The notes under the pieces: generated by a model | Databases searched by the model: none | What the model was told of the DNA's origin: nothing | What the model saw: only the letters and a program-made list of their open reading frames with translations | In this document: piece after piece, positions 51,362 to 61,545 of the stretch | Numbering within the stretch: position 1 is the stretch's first letter | Layout: the number at the start of each line of letters is the position of its first letter | Origin: Agrobacterium tumefaciens | Lineage (GTDB): Bacteria > Pseudomonadota > Alphaproteobacteria > Rhizobiales > Rhizobiaceae | NCBI GenBank assembly: GCA_025560025.1 | Contig: CP048485.1 | Location: 2,578,501-2,642,500 of the forward strand | DNA: 64,000 nt | Direction of reading: 5' to 3' | Position numbers and translations under genes: made by a program

Positions 51362-51856
51362 TCAGCGCCTTCCATTCAAGTCGAAAAGAAACGATCCGGC
51401 GGGATCGTTGACGAAGTTTTTGTCGCCGCTCTTTTGCGGCGAAGGGGTCCAGACCGGCTGGGACAGCTGTTCCGCCCACTCGGTGTTTTCGCCGAGACCG
51501 GAGAAATATATCTCTTCGGCACTCGAAAGATCAGGGGCGGAAACGATGGATGTCATCTTCCAGCCTTTACGGACAAGATGCCGGGCAAGGAAATTGCGTC
51601 CCTCCAGCGCCGTGATGAGGGCGATGGCGAAACCACACAAAATGCCCGCCGGTTCGAATCCGGGTAACATTGATGCCTGCCCGGCCAGAAGAAGGGCGAT
51701 GAAAACGACGGTTGCGGCGAGCCACAGCCGGTTTATAGCAAGCCACAACCAGGGTGCGATCAGCGCCAGCCAGACAAAACGGTCTGCGATGAAGCGGGTC
51801 GTCTTGTGGTCCCTGTCCGGCCCGTTGGGGGCTTCCAGAACGAGATAGCTTGTCAT
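51362..51856 (-). CDS. Small membrane protein of the DUF2628 type within the his operon
   Basis: This protein is 164 residues from the ATG at 51856, preceded by AGGAAG. After a polar N terminus ([22 protein letters not shown]) it has about three hydrophobic segments between residues 27 and 80 and a soluble C-terminal half. The pattern matches proteins named DUF2628 that sit between hisB and hisH in Rhizobiales; I make the family assignment from memory. Its function is unknown. It ends 1 bp before the hisH start, so it is clearly co-transcribed. Confidence 0.8.
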   Translation of the reverse strand: MTSYLVLEAPNGPDRDHKTTRFIADRFVWLALIAPWLWLAINRLWLAATVVFIALLLAGQASMLPGFEPAGILCGFAIALITALEGRNFLARHLVRKGWKMTSIVSAPDLSSAEEIYFSGLGENTEWAEQLSQPVWTPSPQKSGDKNFVNDPAGSFLFDLNGRR

Positions 51857-51878
51857 GGGCTTCCTGACAGCTTTGGCG

Positions 51879-52475
51879 TCAGGCCAGCATGCCCTTCGTG
51901 GAGGGAACGCGGCCTGCCTGCCGGGGGTCGATCTCGGTTGCCGTGCGAAGAACGCGGGCAACGGCCTTGAAGCATGTTTCGGCGATATGATGGTTGTTGG
52001 CGCCGTAATGGTTCAGGATATGCAATGTGATGCCGGCATTCTGCGCCAGCGCCTGGAAGAATTCACGCACCAGTTCCGTATCGAAGGTGCCGATCTTCGG
52101 CGCGGAAAAATTGACGTTCCAGACGAGGAAAGGCCGGCCGGAAATATCGACGGCGGCCTTGGTCATCGTTTCGTCCATGGCAAGATCGAGCGAGGCATAA
52201 CGGGCAATGCCGCGCCGGTCGCCCAGCGCGCTGGCAATCGCCTGGCCGATGGCAATACCGGTATCTTCCACCGTGTGGTGGTCATCGATGTGCAGGTCGC
52301 CCTCTACCTCGATCTCCATGTCGATCAGCGAATGGCGGCTGAGCTGGTCCAGCATATGGTCGAAAAATCCCACGCCGGTGGAAATTTTCGATTTGCCGGT
52401 GCCGTCGATATCCACGCGCACCGAAACCGAGGTTTCGTTGGTCTTGCGGATAATCTCGCCTTTACGTTCTGCCAT
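51879..52475 (-). CDS. hisB: Imidazoleglycerol-phosphate dehydratase HisB
   Basis: This 198-residue enzyme dehydrates imidazole glycerol phosphate. The duplicated metal-binding motifs [15 protein letters not shown] (about residue 70) and [17 protein letters not shown] (about residue 160) and [11 protein letters not shown] identify it. It is the stand-alone dehydratase without the HisB phosphatase domain of enterics. The start is the ATG at 52475; the open frame upstream to 53168 is antisense to hslV and not real. It begins the his operon. Confidence 0.96.
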   Translation of the reverse strand: MAERKGEIIRKTNETSVSVRVDIDGTGKSKISTGVGFFDHMLDQLSRHSLIDMEIEVEGDLHIDDHHTVEDTGIAIGQAIASALGDRRGIARYASLDLAMDETMTKAAVDISGRPFLVWNVNFSAPKIGTFDTELVREFFQALAQNAGITLHILNHYGANNHHIAETCFKAVARVLRTATEIDPRQAGRVPSTKGMLA

Positions 52476-52676
52476 TTTGGCCGCTCCGTGGAAATGTTGC
52501 CGTTCCTTATCAGCACGGGACACAAATATCCAGTTGTTCCATCGTCTTGCCTGGCCTGCATAAAACTGCGCGTCACAAGGATGATTGCAATCGCGAAAAG
52601 CAAACTTACATAGAACTCGAGAAGGGCCGCATCCCGGCCCGTTAACAGCAGGCCCGGCAGGGCAGACAGGTGTTTG

Positions 52677-53201
52677 ATGACAACGATTATTACAGTCAGG
52701 AAGGGCGGCAAGGTCGTCATGGCTGGCGATGGTCAGGTAAGCCTCGGCCAGACCGTCATGAAGGGCAATGCCCGCAAGGTTCGCCGCATTGGCAAGGGTG
52801 AAGTGATTGCCGGTTTTGCCGGCGCGACGGCGGATGCTTTCACGCTGCTTGACCGTCTTGAAAAGAAACTCGAGCAATATCCCGGCCAGCTTATGCGCGC
52901 CGCTGTAGAACTCGCCAAGGACTGGCGCACGGATAAATATTTGCGCAATCTCGAAGCCATGATGCTGGTGGCCGATAAATCCACCACGCTCGCCATCACC
53001 GGCAATGGCGATGTGCTGGAGCCCGAGCACGGCGCGATCGCCATCGGTTCCGGCGGCAATTATGCCTTTGCGGCTGCCCGCGCCATGATGGATACGGATA
53101 AATCGGCTGAGGACGTGGCGCGCCAGTCGCTCGATATCGCCGCCGATATCTGCGTTTATACCAATCACAATCTCGTCGTCGAAACGCTCGACGCCGAATA
53201 A
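52677..53201 (+). CDS. hslV: HslV, proteolytic subunit of the HslUV (ClpQY) protease
   Basis: This 174-residue threonine protease has Thr2 as the N-terminal nucleophile after Met removal ([10 protein letters not shown]), followed by [26 protein letters not shown], the HslV signature. It forms a double hexamer capped by HslU. The ATG at 52677 is used rather than the adjacent upstream TTG, since a free Thr is needed next to Met. It is divergent from hisB across about 200 bp and 74 bp upstream of hslU. Confidence 0.96.
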   Translation: MTTIITVRKGGKVVMAGDGQVSLGQTVMKGNARKVRRIGKGEVIAGFAGATADAFTLLDRLEKKLEQYPGQLMRAAVELAKDWRTDKYLRNLEAMMLVADKSTTLAITGNGDVLEPEHGAIAIGSGGNYAFAAARAMMDTDKSAEDVARQSLDIAADICVYTNHNLVVETLDAE

Positions 53202-53275
53202 GCTAGTTTCTCACCCAAGGGTCCTGTGGGCCGGGCCGGAATGGCCGGCCGGAACAGGAAAGCCGAGAGGATAGA

Positions 53276-54583
53276 ATGACCACTTTTTCTCCCCGGGAAA
53301 TCGTCTCGGAACTCGACCGCTTCATCATCGGCCAGCATGAGGCCAAACGTGCGGTGGCGATTGCGCTGCGTAACCGCTGGCGCCGCCAGCAGCTTGATGA
53401 GAGCCTGCGCGATGAAGTCATGCCGAAAAACATTCTCATGATCGGGCCGACCGGTGTCGGCAAGACGGAGATTTCGCGCCGCCTCGCGAAGCTCGCCGGT
53501 GCGCCCTTTATCAAGGTTGAGGCGACGAAATTCACCGAAGTCGGTTATGTCGGCCGCGATGTCGAACAGATCATCCGCGATCTGGTCGAGATCGGCATCG
53601 GCCTCGTGCGTGAAAAGAAGCGCGCCGAAGTACAGGCCAAGGCGCATCAGAGCGCCGAAGAGCGGGTGCTCGATGCGCTGGTTGGCGCAACCGCCTCGCC
53701 CGGCACGCGTGAAAGCTTCCGCAAGAAGCTGCGCGACGGCGAACTGGACGACAAGGAAATTGATATCGAAGTGGCGGATAGCGGCTCGGGCATGCCCGGT
53801 TTCGAAATTCCCGGCATGCCGGGCGCCAATATCGGCGTTCTCAACCTGTCGGAAATGTTCGGCAAGGCCATGGGCGGACGAACCAAGAAGGTGCGCACGA
53901 CAGTATCGAAATCCTATGCCGATCTGATCCGCGATGAATCCGACAAGCTGCTCGACAATGAAATGATCCAGCGCGAGGCGGTGAAATCCGTCGAAAATGA
54001 CGGCATCGTCTTCCTCGACGAAATCGACAAGATCGCCGCCCGCGACGGCGGCATGGGCGCCGGCGTTTCGCGCGAAGGCGTGCAGCGCGATTTGCTGCCG
54101 CTGGTCGAAGGAACAACGGTTTCGACGAAATACGGGCCGGTGAAGACAGACCACGTTCTCTTCATCGCATCGGGCGCTTTCCATGTGGCGAAGCCGTCGG
54201 ATCTTCTGCCGGAGCTTCAGGGCCGTCTGCCGATCCGCGTCGAGCTGAAGCCGCTGACCAAGGAGGATTTCCGCCGTATCCTGACGGAGACGGAAGCCAG
54301 CCTCATCCGCCAGTACAAGGCGCTGATGGCGACGGAAGAACTTGACCTCGATTTCACCGATGACGCGATCGATGCGCTGGCCGATGTGGCCGTTCATCTC
54401 AACTCCTCGGTTGAGAATATCGGTGCGCGCCGCCTCCAGACGGTGATGGAGCGGGTTCTGGACGAGATTTCCTTCAATGCACCGGATCGCGGCGGTTCCG
54501 CCGTCAAGATCGATCAGGACTATGTCAAAAAACATGTCGGCGATCTTGCTGCCGATACGGACTTGTCCCGCTATATTCTTTGA
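53276..54583 (+). CDS. hslU: HslU, ATPase/unfoldase subunit of HslUV
   Basis: This 435-residue AAA+ protein has Walker [13 protein letters not shown], the GYVGRDVE pore loop, an intermediate I domain (about residues 105-220), Walker [12 protein letters not shown], and the C-terminal LSRYIL tail that inserts into HslV. It unfolds substrates and feeds them to HslV. GAGAGGAT precedes the ATG. A strong terminator follows within 25 bp of the stop codon. Confidence 0.97.
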   Translation: MTTFSPREIVSELDRFIIGQHEAKRAVAIALRNRWRRQQLDESLRDEVMPKNILMIGPTGVGKTEISRRLAKLAGAPFIKVEATKFTEVGYVGRDVEQIIRDLVEIGIGLVREKKRAEVQAKAHQSAEERVLDALVGATASPGTRESFRKKLRDGELDDKEIDIEVADSGSGMPGFEIPGMPGANIGVLNLSEMFGKAMGGRTKKVRTTVSKSYADLIRDESDKLLDNEMIQREAVKSVENDGIVFLDEIDKIAARDGGMGAGVSREGVQRDLLPLVEGTTVSTKYGPVKTDHVLFIASGAFHVAKPSDLLPELQGRLPIRVELKPLTKEDFRRILTETEASLIRQYKALMATEELDLDFTDDAIDALADVAVHLNSSVENIGARRLQTVMERVLDEISFNAPDRGGSAVKIDQDYVKKHVGDLAADTDLSRYIL

Positions 54584-54607
54584 AGACTATAGAGATTAAA
54601 GATACGG

Positions 54608-54642
54608 GAGTGCGGCCATATTTGCCGCACTCTTTTATTTTA
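54608..54642 (+). terminator. Terminator after hslU
   Basis: GAGTGCGGC (54608-54616) pairs with GCCGCACTC (54624-54632) around CATATTT, followed by TTTTATTTTAT. It is a strong intrinsic terminator for hslVU. Confidence 0.93.
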
Positions 54643-54780
54643 TCTGCCTCATCTCGCATTCAGCCCGCATTTTGTTTATGGGAAGGGCTGCATTCCGGTT
54701 GGAACCGCTTTCGTGGAATGGTCCGGTTTTCCTCACGTGTTTCGAAGGGAAGCCGCAGGCTTGAGAAAAGGCATTCGCTC

Positions 54781-55746
54781 GTGCGCAAAACTCTTCTGGC
54801 ATTTGCCGCTGCTTTGACGTTCACCGTCGTCTCGTCTTCTTATGCCGAGGCTGCGACGGTCGTTCCACCGGGCAATCGCAATGCCGAACAGCCGGGCGTT
54901 CCTGGGGCTTCTGCGCGCAGGACCAAGGCGTCCAACAGCTCTTTCGACCGTAAATATCAGAAGGTGATCGACCTTCTGTCCTCTGACAAGGCGCTGATCG
55001 CCAAGATCAAGTCGACTGCCGGGCGCTACGGTATCGATCCGATCCATATGATCGGCGCGATCGTCGGCGAACACACTTATAATGTCGACGCCTATGACCG
55101 GCTGCAGTCCTATTACGTCAAGGCGGCCTCTTATGCGGGCAACAGCTTCCGTTTCGGCTATAAGGACGAAACCATCGCGCAGTTTCTGGCCCATTCGCAA
55201 TTTGCCAAATGCCAGTCTAAAAAGGATTCCTACAGTCTCTGGAACTGTCGGGAAGATGTCTGGGAAGACAGTTTCCGTGGCAAGACGGTGGATGGCGTCG
55301 CTTATCCGAACAACCGTTTCAGCGCTGTATTCTTCCAGCCCTTTTATGCCGGTCAGACTTTCGGTCTTGGCCAGATCAATCCGCTGACGGCACTGATGCT
55401 GTCGGATATGGTGTCGAGAACGTCGGGCTATGAGAAGCTGGATGAGAATGACGCTACCGCCGTTTACACGGCGATCATGGACCCTGACCGCTCGCTGGCC
55501 TTCATGGCAGCTTCGATCCGCAAGTCGATCGACGACTACAGATCGATTGCCGATATGGATATTTCAAAAAACCCGGGCGTAACCTCCACCCTTTATAATG
55601 TCGGTGGTTCGCAGCAGCGCGCAGCTGCCCTTGCCCAGAAGAACCGCCAGCGCGCCTCAGGCGGAGAGCAGCCCCTATTGCCGGAAGAAAACTATTACGG
55701 CTGGCTTGTGAATGACCGCATCAAGGATTTGCAGGCGCTTTTGTAG
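54781..55746 (+). CDS. Exported DUF1402-type protein with lysozyme-like motifs
   Basis: This protein is about 321 residues from a GTG at 54781. VRKTLLAFAAALTFTVVSSSYAEAA is a signal peptide, so the product should be periplasmic. An ATG at 54718 is an alternative. The name DUF1402 is from memory. RYGIDPIHMIGAIVGEHTYN (E97) followed by FGLGQINPLTALM (195-207) resembles the catalytic Glu and GLMQ-like motifs of soluble lytic transglycosylases, so a peptidoglycan-cleaving function is inferred. Cys144 and Cys156 could form a disulphide. Confidence 0.75.
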   Translation: MRKTLLAFAAALTFTVVSSSYAEAATVVPPGNRNAEQPGVPGASARRTKASNSSFDRKYQKVIDLLSSDKALIAKIKSTAGRYGIDPIHMIGAIVGEHTYNVDAYDRLQSYYVKAASYAGNSFRFGYKDETIAQFLAHSQFAKCQSKKDSYSLWNCREDVWEDSFRGKTVDGVAYPNNRFSAVFFQPFYAGQTFGLGQINPLTALMLSDMVSRTSGYEKLDENDATAVYTAIMDPDRSLAFMAASIRKSIDDYRSIADMDISKNPGVTSTLYNVGGSQQRAAALAQKNRQRASGGEQPLLPEENYYGWLVNDRIKDLQALL

Positions 55747-55767
55747 AAAAAGACGATTATCGATCGT

Positions 55768-55790
55768 ATTATTTCCAAAAAGGAAACAAT
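55768..55790. promoter_or_regulatory. Inverted repeat upstream of glcB
   Basis: ATTATTTCC and GGAAACAAT are 9-bp arms (one mismatch) around AAAAA, about 80 bp before the malate synthase start and 22 bp after the preceding stop codon. It could be a weak terminator, but the AT-rich dyad and lack of a T-tract suit a protein-binding site equally well. Confidence 0.4.
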
Positions 55791-55867
55791 ATTTGGCTGC
55801 CTGCCGCAATTGACGAGCGCCCGCCTCAGCGTCCAATCTGGACGCATAGAATAATGAGGAGGCGCAT

Positions 55868-58036
55868 ATGAGCCGCACGGATAAATTCGGTCTTTCCATC
55901 GATGACAGGCTTTATGCCTTTTTGACAGACGAGGTGCTGCCGGGCACGGGTCTGGACAGTGAAACCTTTTTCAAGGGCTTTTCCAGTATTGTCCACGAGC
56001 TGTCTCCGAAGAACCGTGAGCTGCTTGCCAGGCGCGATTCCCTGCAGGAAAAACTGGATGGCTGGTACCGGCAGAACGGCGCTCCCCTGGATTTCGATGC
56101 CTATGAAGGCTTTCTGAAGGAAATCGGTTACCTGCTGCCGGAAGGTCCCGGCTTCAGGGTGGAAACCGGCAATGTCGACCCGGAAATTGCCCTTGTCGCA
56201 GGCCCGCAGCTGGTTGTTCCCGTCATGAATGCGCGTTATGCGCTGAACGCGGCCAATGCCCGCTGGGGTTCGCTTTACGACGCGCTTTACGGCACGGACG
56301 CCATTTCTGATGCCGACGGCGCGGAAAAGGGCAGGGGCTACAATCCGAAGCGCGGCGACAAGGTCATCGCCTGGGCGAGAAACTTCCTTGATGAATCGGC
56401 CCCGCTCGAAACGGCGGGCTGGTCGGATGTGACTGGCTTCAAGATCGTTGACGGCGCATTGCAGCTTGCAATCGGGGACGGCACGACCGGCCTCAAGGAC
56501 GCCGCTCAATTCAAGGGCTTTACCGGTGAGGCGGCAAAGCCGGCAACGATTCTGCTTGGCAAGAACGGTTTGCACACGGAGATCGTCATCGATCCGTCGA
56601 CCGAAATCGGCAGAGGCGACAGGGCAGGCATCTCGGATGTCATTCTCGAATCGGCGCTCACAACCATCATGGATTGCGAGGATTCGGTTGCCGCCGTCGA
56701 TGCCGAAGACAAGGTGCTGGTCTATGGCAACTGGCTCGGTCTGATGCGCGGCGACCTGACGGAAGAGGTTTCGAAGGGTGGAAAAACCTTTATCAGAAGC
56801 CTCAATCCGGATCGTTATTATACCGCCCCCGATGGGTCAGCGCTCACTCTGCCAGGGCGCTCCCTGATGCTGGTGCGCAATGTCGGTCATCTCATGACCA
56901 ATCCGGCAATCCTCGACAGGGATGGTCGCGAGGTGCCGGAAGGCATCATGGACGCTGTCGTCACGGCTCTGATCGCGCTTTACGACGTCGGTCCGTCCGG
57001 GCGGCGGCAGAATTCCCGCACCGGCTCCATGTATGTGGTCAAGCCGAAGATGCATGGGCCGGAGGAAGTCGCCTTCGCCAACGAGATTTTCACCCGCGTC
57101 GAACAGCTTGTCGGCATGGCGCCGAACACCATGAAAATGGGCATCATGGACGAGGAGCGCCGCACCACGGTCAATCTCAAGGAAAGCATCCGCGCGGCAA
57201 AGGACCGGGTCGTCTTCATCAATACCGGCTTCCTCGACCGCACGGGCGACGAGATCCATACCTCGATGGAAGCGGGTCCGATGATCCGTAAGGGCGATAT
57301 GAAGCAGGCGGCCTGGATCGCGGCATACGAGAACTGGAACGTCGATATCGGACTGGAATGCGGTCTTTCCGGCCATGCGCAGATCGGCAAGGGCATGTGG
57401 GCCATGCCGGATCTGATGGCGGCGATGCTGGAGCAGAAGATCGCCCATCCGAAAGCCGGCGCCAACACCGCCTGGGTGCCATCACCGACGGCCGCGACGC
57501 TGCATGCCACGCATTATCACAAGGTTGATGTTGCTGCGGTTCAGGAAGGCTTGAAAAGCCGCGGACGCGCGAAGCTCTCCGATATTCTGTCCGTGCCGGT
57601 CGCACCGCGTCCCAACTGGACGCCGGAGGAAATCCAGCGCGAACTCGACAATAATGCACAGGGTATTCTGGGATATGTCGTGCGCTGGGTCGATCAGGGC
57701 GTTGGTTGCTCCAAGGTGCCTGATATCAACAATGTCGGGCTGATGGAGGATCGCGCCACACTGCGTATCTCCGCGCAGCATATGGCGAACTGGCTGCGCC
57801 ATGGCGTGGTGACGCAGGAACAGATCGTCGAGACCATGAAGCGCATGGCAGCTGTTGTCGATGCGCAGAATGCCGGCGATCCGGCCTATCTGCCGATGGC
57901 ATCCGACTTCGACGGATCGGTCGCGTTTCAGGCGGCTGTCGAACTGGTGCTGAAGGGCCGTGAACAACCGAACGGCTACACCGAGCCGGTTCTGCACCGC
58001 CGTCGTTTGGAACTGAAGGCAAAACAGGCGGCCTGA
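55868..58036 (+). CDS. glcB: Malate synthase G
   Basis: This 722-residue monomeric enzyme condenses glyoxylate with acetyl-CoA to malate, for growth on C2 compounds and in the glyoxylate cycle. [18 protein letters not shown] begins the family; [18 protein letters not shown] and [21 protein letters not shown] hold active-site acidic residues. Length is normal for isoform G. GAGGAGG precedes the ATG. No isocitrate lyase gene lies in the window. Confidence 0.96.
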   Translation: MSRTDKFGLSIDDRLYAFLTDEVLPGTGLDSETFFKGFSSIVHELSPKNRELLARRDSLQEKLDGWYRQNGAPLDFDAYEGFLKEIGYLLPEGPGFRVETGNVDPEIALVAGPQLVVPVMNARYALNAANARWGSLYDALYGTDAISDADGAEKGRGYNPKRGDKVIAWARNFLDESAPLETAGWSDVTGFKIVDGALQLAIGDGTTGLKDAAQFKGFTGEAAKPATILLGKNGLHTEIVIDPSTEIGRGDRAGISDVILESALTTIMDCEDSVAAVDAEDKVLVYGNWLGLMRGDLTEEVSKGGKTFIRSLNPDRYYTAPDGSALTLPGRSLMLVRNVGHLMTNPAILDRDGREVPEGIMDAVVTALIALYDVGPSGRRQNSRTGSMYVVKPKMHGPEEVAFANEIFTRVEQLVGMAPNTMKMGIMDEERRTTVNLKESIRAAKDRVVFINTGFLDRTGDEIHTSMEAGPMIRKGDMKQAAWIAAYENWNVDIGLECGLSGHAQIGKGMWAMPDLMAAMLEQKIAHPKAGANTAWVPSPTAATLHATHYHKVDVAAVQEGLKSRGRAKLSDILSVPVAPRPNWTPEEIQRELDNNAQGILGYVVRWVDQGVGCSKVPDINNVGLMEDRATLRISAQHMANWLRHGVVTQEQIVETMKRMAAVVDAQNAGDPAYLPMASDFDGSVAFQAAVELVLKGREQPNGYTEPVLHRRRLELKAKQAA

Positions 58037-58060
58037 AGCCGTCAGCAGTCCTGAGAAACA

Positions 58061-58094
58061 AAAAAGCCGCCGGGGAAATCCACGGCGGCTTTTT
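58061..58094. terminator. Bidirectional terminator between glcB and the L,D-transpeptidase gene
   Basis: AGCCGCCG (58065-58072) pairs with CGGCGGCT (58083-58090), extended by flanking AAAA and TTTT runs. It lies between convergent genes. Confidence 0.9.
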
Positions 58095-58113
58095 CTTGTC
58101 AGGTATGTGATCT

Positions 58114-58827
58114 TTACTGGATCACGACGACCTTGGAGCTGCGGCCCGGACGGACGCGGCTGTAAAGATCCATGACGTCCTGGTTGATCATGCGGATGCA
58201 GCCGGAAGAGGCGGCGGTGCCGATCGAAGCCCATTCGGGCGAACCATGAATGCGGAACAGCGTGTCCTGTCCCTTTTCGTTGAAGAGATACATGGCGCGC
58301 GCGCCGAGCGGGTTGGTAAGACCCGGGCCCATGCCTGCCTCGACATATTTCGCGACTTCCGGCTTGCGGTCCGCCATTTCCTTTGGCGGATGCCACATCG
58401 GCCATTCCTGCTTCCAGGCGACATAAGCCTCACCGGCCCAGGCGAAACCGGCCTTGCCGACGCCGATACCGTAACGAACCGCACGGTTGCCGGACAGGAT
58501 ATAATAGAGGTACCGGTCGCGCGTATTGACGATGATCGTGCCCGGCCGTTCGCTGGTCTGGAACTCGACGATCTGGCGACGGAACTTCTCGTTCACACGA
58601 TTAATCGGAATGGCCGGCAGCGCATAACCCGCATCAGTCACGGGGCCGTAAACATCATTGAAGATCTGCACCGTTTCGACCTTCGCCGGAACCGGGTCGG
58701 CGACCGGCACGGATGCCGCGATCTTGCCGGATGTCGGCGCAGATGATTGGGAAGTGGTTTCGGCGCAGCCGGCCAGAGCCAGTGCTGCCGTCAGACCGAG
58801 TGCGGTCAATGGGGTACGGATGCGCAT
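58114..58827 (-). CDS. Lipoprotein L,D-transpeptidase (YkuD domain)
   Basis: This protein is 237 residues from the ATG at 58827. The N terminus is a lipoprotein signal ending in LALAGC (lipidated C21). The YkuD domain from about residue 96 ends with HGSPEWASIGTAASSGCIRM, giving catalytic H194 and C210. Such enzymes make 3-3 crosslinks in peptidoglycan or attach proteins to it, important in polar-growing Rhizobiales where L,D-crosslinks are abundant. The longer frame to 58899 would bury the signal peptide, so it is rejected. Confidence 0.92.
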   Translation of the reverse strand: MRIRTPLTALGLTAALALAGCAETTSQSSAPTSGKIAASVPVADPVPAKVETVQIFNDVYGPVTDAGYALPAIPINRVNEKFRRQIVEFQTSERPGTIIVNTRDRYLYYILSGNRAVRYGIGVGKAGFAWAGEAYVAWKQEWPMWHPPKEMADRKPEVAKYVEAGMGPGLTNPLGARAMYLFNEKGQDTLFRIHGSPEWASIGTAASSGCIRMINQDVMDLYSRVRPGRSSKVVVIQ

Positions 58828-59010
58828 GTCGTTCTCGCGGAAAATTCGCCAAATTGTGCGAAGGAGTAGGCTTAATTGGATAAATCGGTTATTTTCCATT
58901 CAGCCGCTCTTGGCAAGCCGTTGCGCCGCCGCAAGACGGTTGTGCATTTAAAATTGCCGGTTGATTGCCTTTTTGCAACAATAGGCCAAACGCTTCAGCA
59001 GCCTTTATCC

Positions 59011-59496
59011 ATGACTATTCTTTCCGTTACCAACAATAATCCGTTAATAGATGGTCGCCAGTCGGACAAGGCGATGCTGGTGCGCCGCGGTGTGCAGGTG
59101 CTTTTGCACGAGATGCGCCATTCGGTGCTGCCGGAACTGCCGCTTGCCAGCGGACGGCGGGCTGATCTCATCAGCCTGTCGGCAAAGGGTGAGATCTGGA
59201 TCATCGAGATCAAATCCTCGATTGAGGATTTCCGCGTCGATCGCAAGTGGCAGGACTATCGTCTGCATTGCGACCGGCTGTTTTTCGCCACGCACCCGGA
59301 AGTGCCCACCGAAATATTCCCCGAGGAATGCGGCCTTATCCTGTCGGATGGATATGGCGCGCATATGCTGCGCGATGCGCCGGAGCACAAATTGCCGCCG
59401 GCGACCCGCAAATCGGTGATGCTGGATTTCTCGAGAACCGCTGCAACCCGCCTGATGCTGGCGGAATGGACAACCGGCCGCAGTTTCGGCGAATAA
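59011..59496 (+). CDS. mmcB: MmcB-family PD-(D/E)XK DNA repair nuclease
   Basis: This 161-residue protein has the restriction-endonuclease-like core GRRADLISLSAKGEIWIIEIKSS: D52 and the ExK pair E66/K68 fit the PD-(D/E)XK pattern. It matches MmcB, linked to mitomycin C resistance in Caulobacter. The ATG at 59011 follows no strong ribosome site; the frame is open to 58876 but the upstream part overlaps the transpeptidase promoter region. It stands alone, divergent from the transpeptidase gene. Confidence 0.87.
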   Translation: MTILSVTNNNPLIDGRQSDKAMLVRRGVQVLLHEMRHSVLPELPLASGRRADLISLSAKGEIWIIEIKSSIEDFRVDRKWQDYRLHCDRLFFATHPEVPTEIFPEECGLILSDGYGAHMLRDAPEHKLPPATRKSVMLDFSRTAATRLMLAEWTTGRSFGE

Positions 59497-59555
59497 TGCC
59501 GGTTTCGGCGCATTTTCCGGACGCAGAACCGCTTCGCATTTTTACTGGAAATACT

Positions 59556-60143
59556 CTACTTCGGTGCGCGTTTTGCCAGAATGCGCTGCAATGTCCGTCG
59601 GTGCATGTTGAGCCGGCGAGCCGTTTCCGAGACGTTGCGTTCGCACATTTCATAAACGCGCTGAATATGCTCCCACCGTACCCGGTCGGCCGACATGGGG
59701 TTCTCAGGAACTTCCGTCTTTTCACCCTTGCGCTGTGTGAGCGCATTAAAGACATCGTCCGCATCGGCGGGTTTTGCGAGATAGTCCAGCGCCCCGAGTT
59801 TCACGGCGGTGACGGCGGTGGCGATATTGCCGTAGCCGGTCAGCACCACGATCTGCGTATCGTCCCGGTTCTGCCTGATGGCTTCGATGACCTCCAGGCC
59901 GTTGCCATCCGCAAGTCTCAAATCAACGACCGCATATTTAGGCGGCGCAGCCTTGGAACGGGCAATACCCTCGCTGACCGTCTCGGCGGTGTCGACGGCA
60001 AAACCGCGTGTTTCCATCGCCCGCGCAAGCCGGCGCAGAAACGGGCCGTCATCATCGACGATCAAAAGCGATCTGTCGGGTCCGATCGGATCTTCGTCGT
60101 CCGTCGGCGCGCTGGTGGATGGGTTCTGGTCTTCTGTTTTCAT
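59556..60143 (-). CDS. actR: Redox/acid response regulator ActR (RegA/PrrA family)
   Basis: This 195-residue regulator has a receiver domain with acidic pocket residues near 30-32, phospho-acceptor D74 (VVDLRLADG) and Lys in LAKPAD. A linker with a Pro segment leads to a C-terminal Fis-type helix-turn-helix (VSETARRLNMHRRTLQRILAKR). ActR/RegA proteins control respiration, nitrogen and carbon metabolism under changing redox state. The partner kinase actS lies 65 bp upstream on the same strand. Confidence 0.94.
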   Translation of the reverse strand: MKTEDQNPSTSAPTDDEDPIGPDRSLLIVDDDGPFLRRLARAMETRGFAVDTAETVSEGIARSKAAPPKYAVVDLRLADGNGLEVIEAIRQNRDDTQIVVLTGYGNIATAVTAVKLGALDYLAKPADADDVFNALTQRKGEKTEVPENPMSADRVRWEHIQRVYEMCERNVSETARRLNMHRRTLQRILAKRAPK

Positions 60144-60208
60144 GTTTCCGGCCTTCCGGCAACTTCGTCGGCTGTCTTCTTATCGCCGCTTCAACGTGGA
60201 TGGTAAAG

Positions 60209-61540
60209 TCAACGGCTTCTTTTATCGTCCATAAGTGCCCGAGGCCAGACGATTGTGACCCGCGCGCCGGTTTCGCTTGAACCGCGATTTCCGAAAGTGA
60301 CGGTGGCGCCGGACCTTTCCAGCAACGTCTTGGCGATGAAAAGCCCCAGCCCCAGCCCACCGGCCCGCGTGTCGTTGTGACGTTCGGTCACATAGGGCTC
60401 GCCGATGCGGGCAAGCACGTCATGGGCATAACCAGGACCGTCATCCTCGATGACGACGACGACATTCTGCGAATCGTAATCCACGGTCAGGGTCACTTTT
60501 TCCCGCGCATAGTCCACGCCGTTTTCGATGAGGTTGCCCAGCCCGTAAATAATCCCGGCGTTGCGGATACCGACCGGCTCGTCGGCCCGGCTGTTCTTTT
60601 CCACGAGTTCAAGGCGAATGCCAAATTCCCGGTGTGGCGCCATCACCTCCTCGATCAGCGAGGAAAGCGGCAGGCGGCGCATATGTTCTTCATTGTCAGC
60701 GGAAAGCGATGTGAGGCGACGCAGAATATCGCGGCATCTTTCGCTCTGGCTGCGCAGCAGCGCTATGTCCTCGCCATACTTGTCATCATTGCCGAGTTCT
60801 CGCTCCATTTCCTTGGCGACGACGCTGATTGTCGCCAGCGGCGTACCCAGCTCATGGGCGGCGGCGGCGGCCAGCCCATCCAGCTGCGACAGGTGTTTTT
60901 CCCGCTCCAGCACCAGTTCGGTCGCAGCCAGCGCATCTGCCAGCTGATTGGCCTCGTGCGAAACGCGATAGGCATAAAAGGCTGCGAAGGAGGTGGTGGC
61001 AATGATCGCAACCCAGGTGCCGACATGCAGCAGAAGCTGGATCGGCAGCACCTCATCGGGATACCAGGGAACCGGAAACGGCGAAAACGCGATGGCTGTC
61101 GAGCAGATGACGGCAAAGGCAAGAAGAATAAGAGAATGCCGAAGCGGCTGCGAGGCAAAGGCAATGATGACCTGCACACAGATCAGCGGCGCAAAAGGAT
61201 TGGAAAGGCCGCCGGTAATATAGATCAGCGCGGTTAATTGCAGCAGGTCGAAAGCAAGCAGCAGTGTCGCTTCCCAGGGCTCCAGACGATAGGTGGAGGG
61301 AAAACGGGCGGTGAGAAACAGATTGGCGAGCGCCAGAGCCGCGATCAAAAGCCCGCAGGCCAGAAGCGGCAAAGGGAAATTCAGCCCGAAAGCGACGAAC
61401 AGGATCGTCGCGGTCTGCCCTGCAACCGCCAGCCAGCGCAACCATACGATGGTTTGCAGCCTTATCCTGCGGCTGGCGCGGCCAAGCCTCGTGGTTTCGA
61501 TCGGATGGCCAGCCACCTTCGTCTCCTTCACCTTTGTCAT
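60209..61540 (-). CDS. actS: Redox sensor histidine kinase ActS (RegB/PrrB family)
   Basis: This kinase is 443 residues from the ATG at 61540. Six membrane segments span about residues 30-190 with the quinone-binding signature GGLSNPF at 110-116. The H-box is AAAHELGTPLATI (H229), and the HATPase motif GLGLGLFIAK follows. Cys269 in the SERCRDIL segment matches the redox-active Cys of RegB. Together with ActR this is a global redox two-component system. The gene starts 5 bp after the hrpB stop codon. Confidence 0.94.
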   Translation of the reverse strand: MTKVKETKVAGHPIETTRLGRASRRIRLQTIVWLRWLAVAGQTATILFVAFGLNFPLPLLACGLLIAALALANLFLTARFPSTYRLEPWEATLLLAFDLLQLTALIYITGGLSNPFAPLICVQVIIAFASQPLRHSLILLAFAVICSTAIAFSPFPVPWYPDEVLPIQLLLHVGTWVAIIATTSFAAFYAYRVSHEANQLADALAATELVLEREKHLSQLDGLAAAAAHELGTPLATISVVAKEMERELGNDDKYGEDIALLRSQSERCRDILRRLTSLSADNEEHMRRLPLSSLIEEVMAPHREFGIRLELVEKNSRADEPVGIRNAGIIYGLGNLIENGVDYAREKVTLTVDYDSQNVVVVIEDDGPGYAHDVLARIGEPYVTERHNDTRAGGLGLGLFIAKTLLERSGATVTFGNRGSSETGARVTIVWPRALMDDKRSR

Positions 61541-61545
61541 CGTCG

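Noticed and set aside
52584..52611. Heat-shock (RpoH-like) promoter for hslVU: ATTGCA, N15, CTTACAT
   Set aside because: The -35 match is poor and the spacing is off by one or two bases; heat control of hslVU is likely biologically but not shown by this sequence.
52476..53168. N-terminal extension of hisB to a 429-residue protein
   Set aside because: The extension is antisense to hslV and crosses the divergent promoter; the normal HisB starts at 52475.
54729..54744. TCACGTGTTTCG near 54734 as parS
   Set aside because: The core CACGTG is present but the flanks do not form the parS palindrome, and it is 47 kb from the origin.
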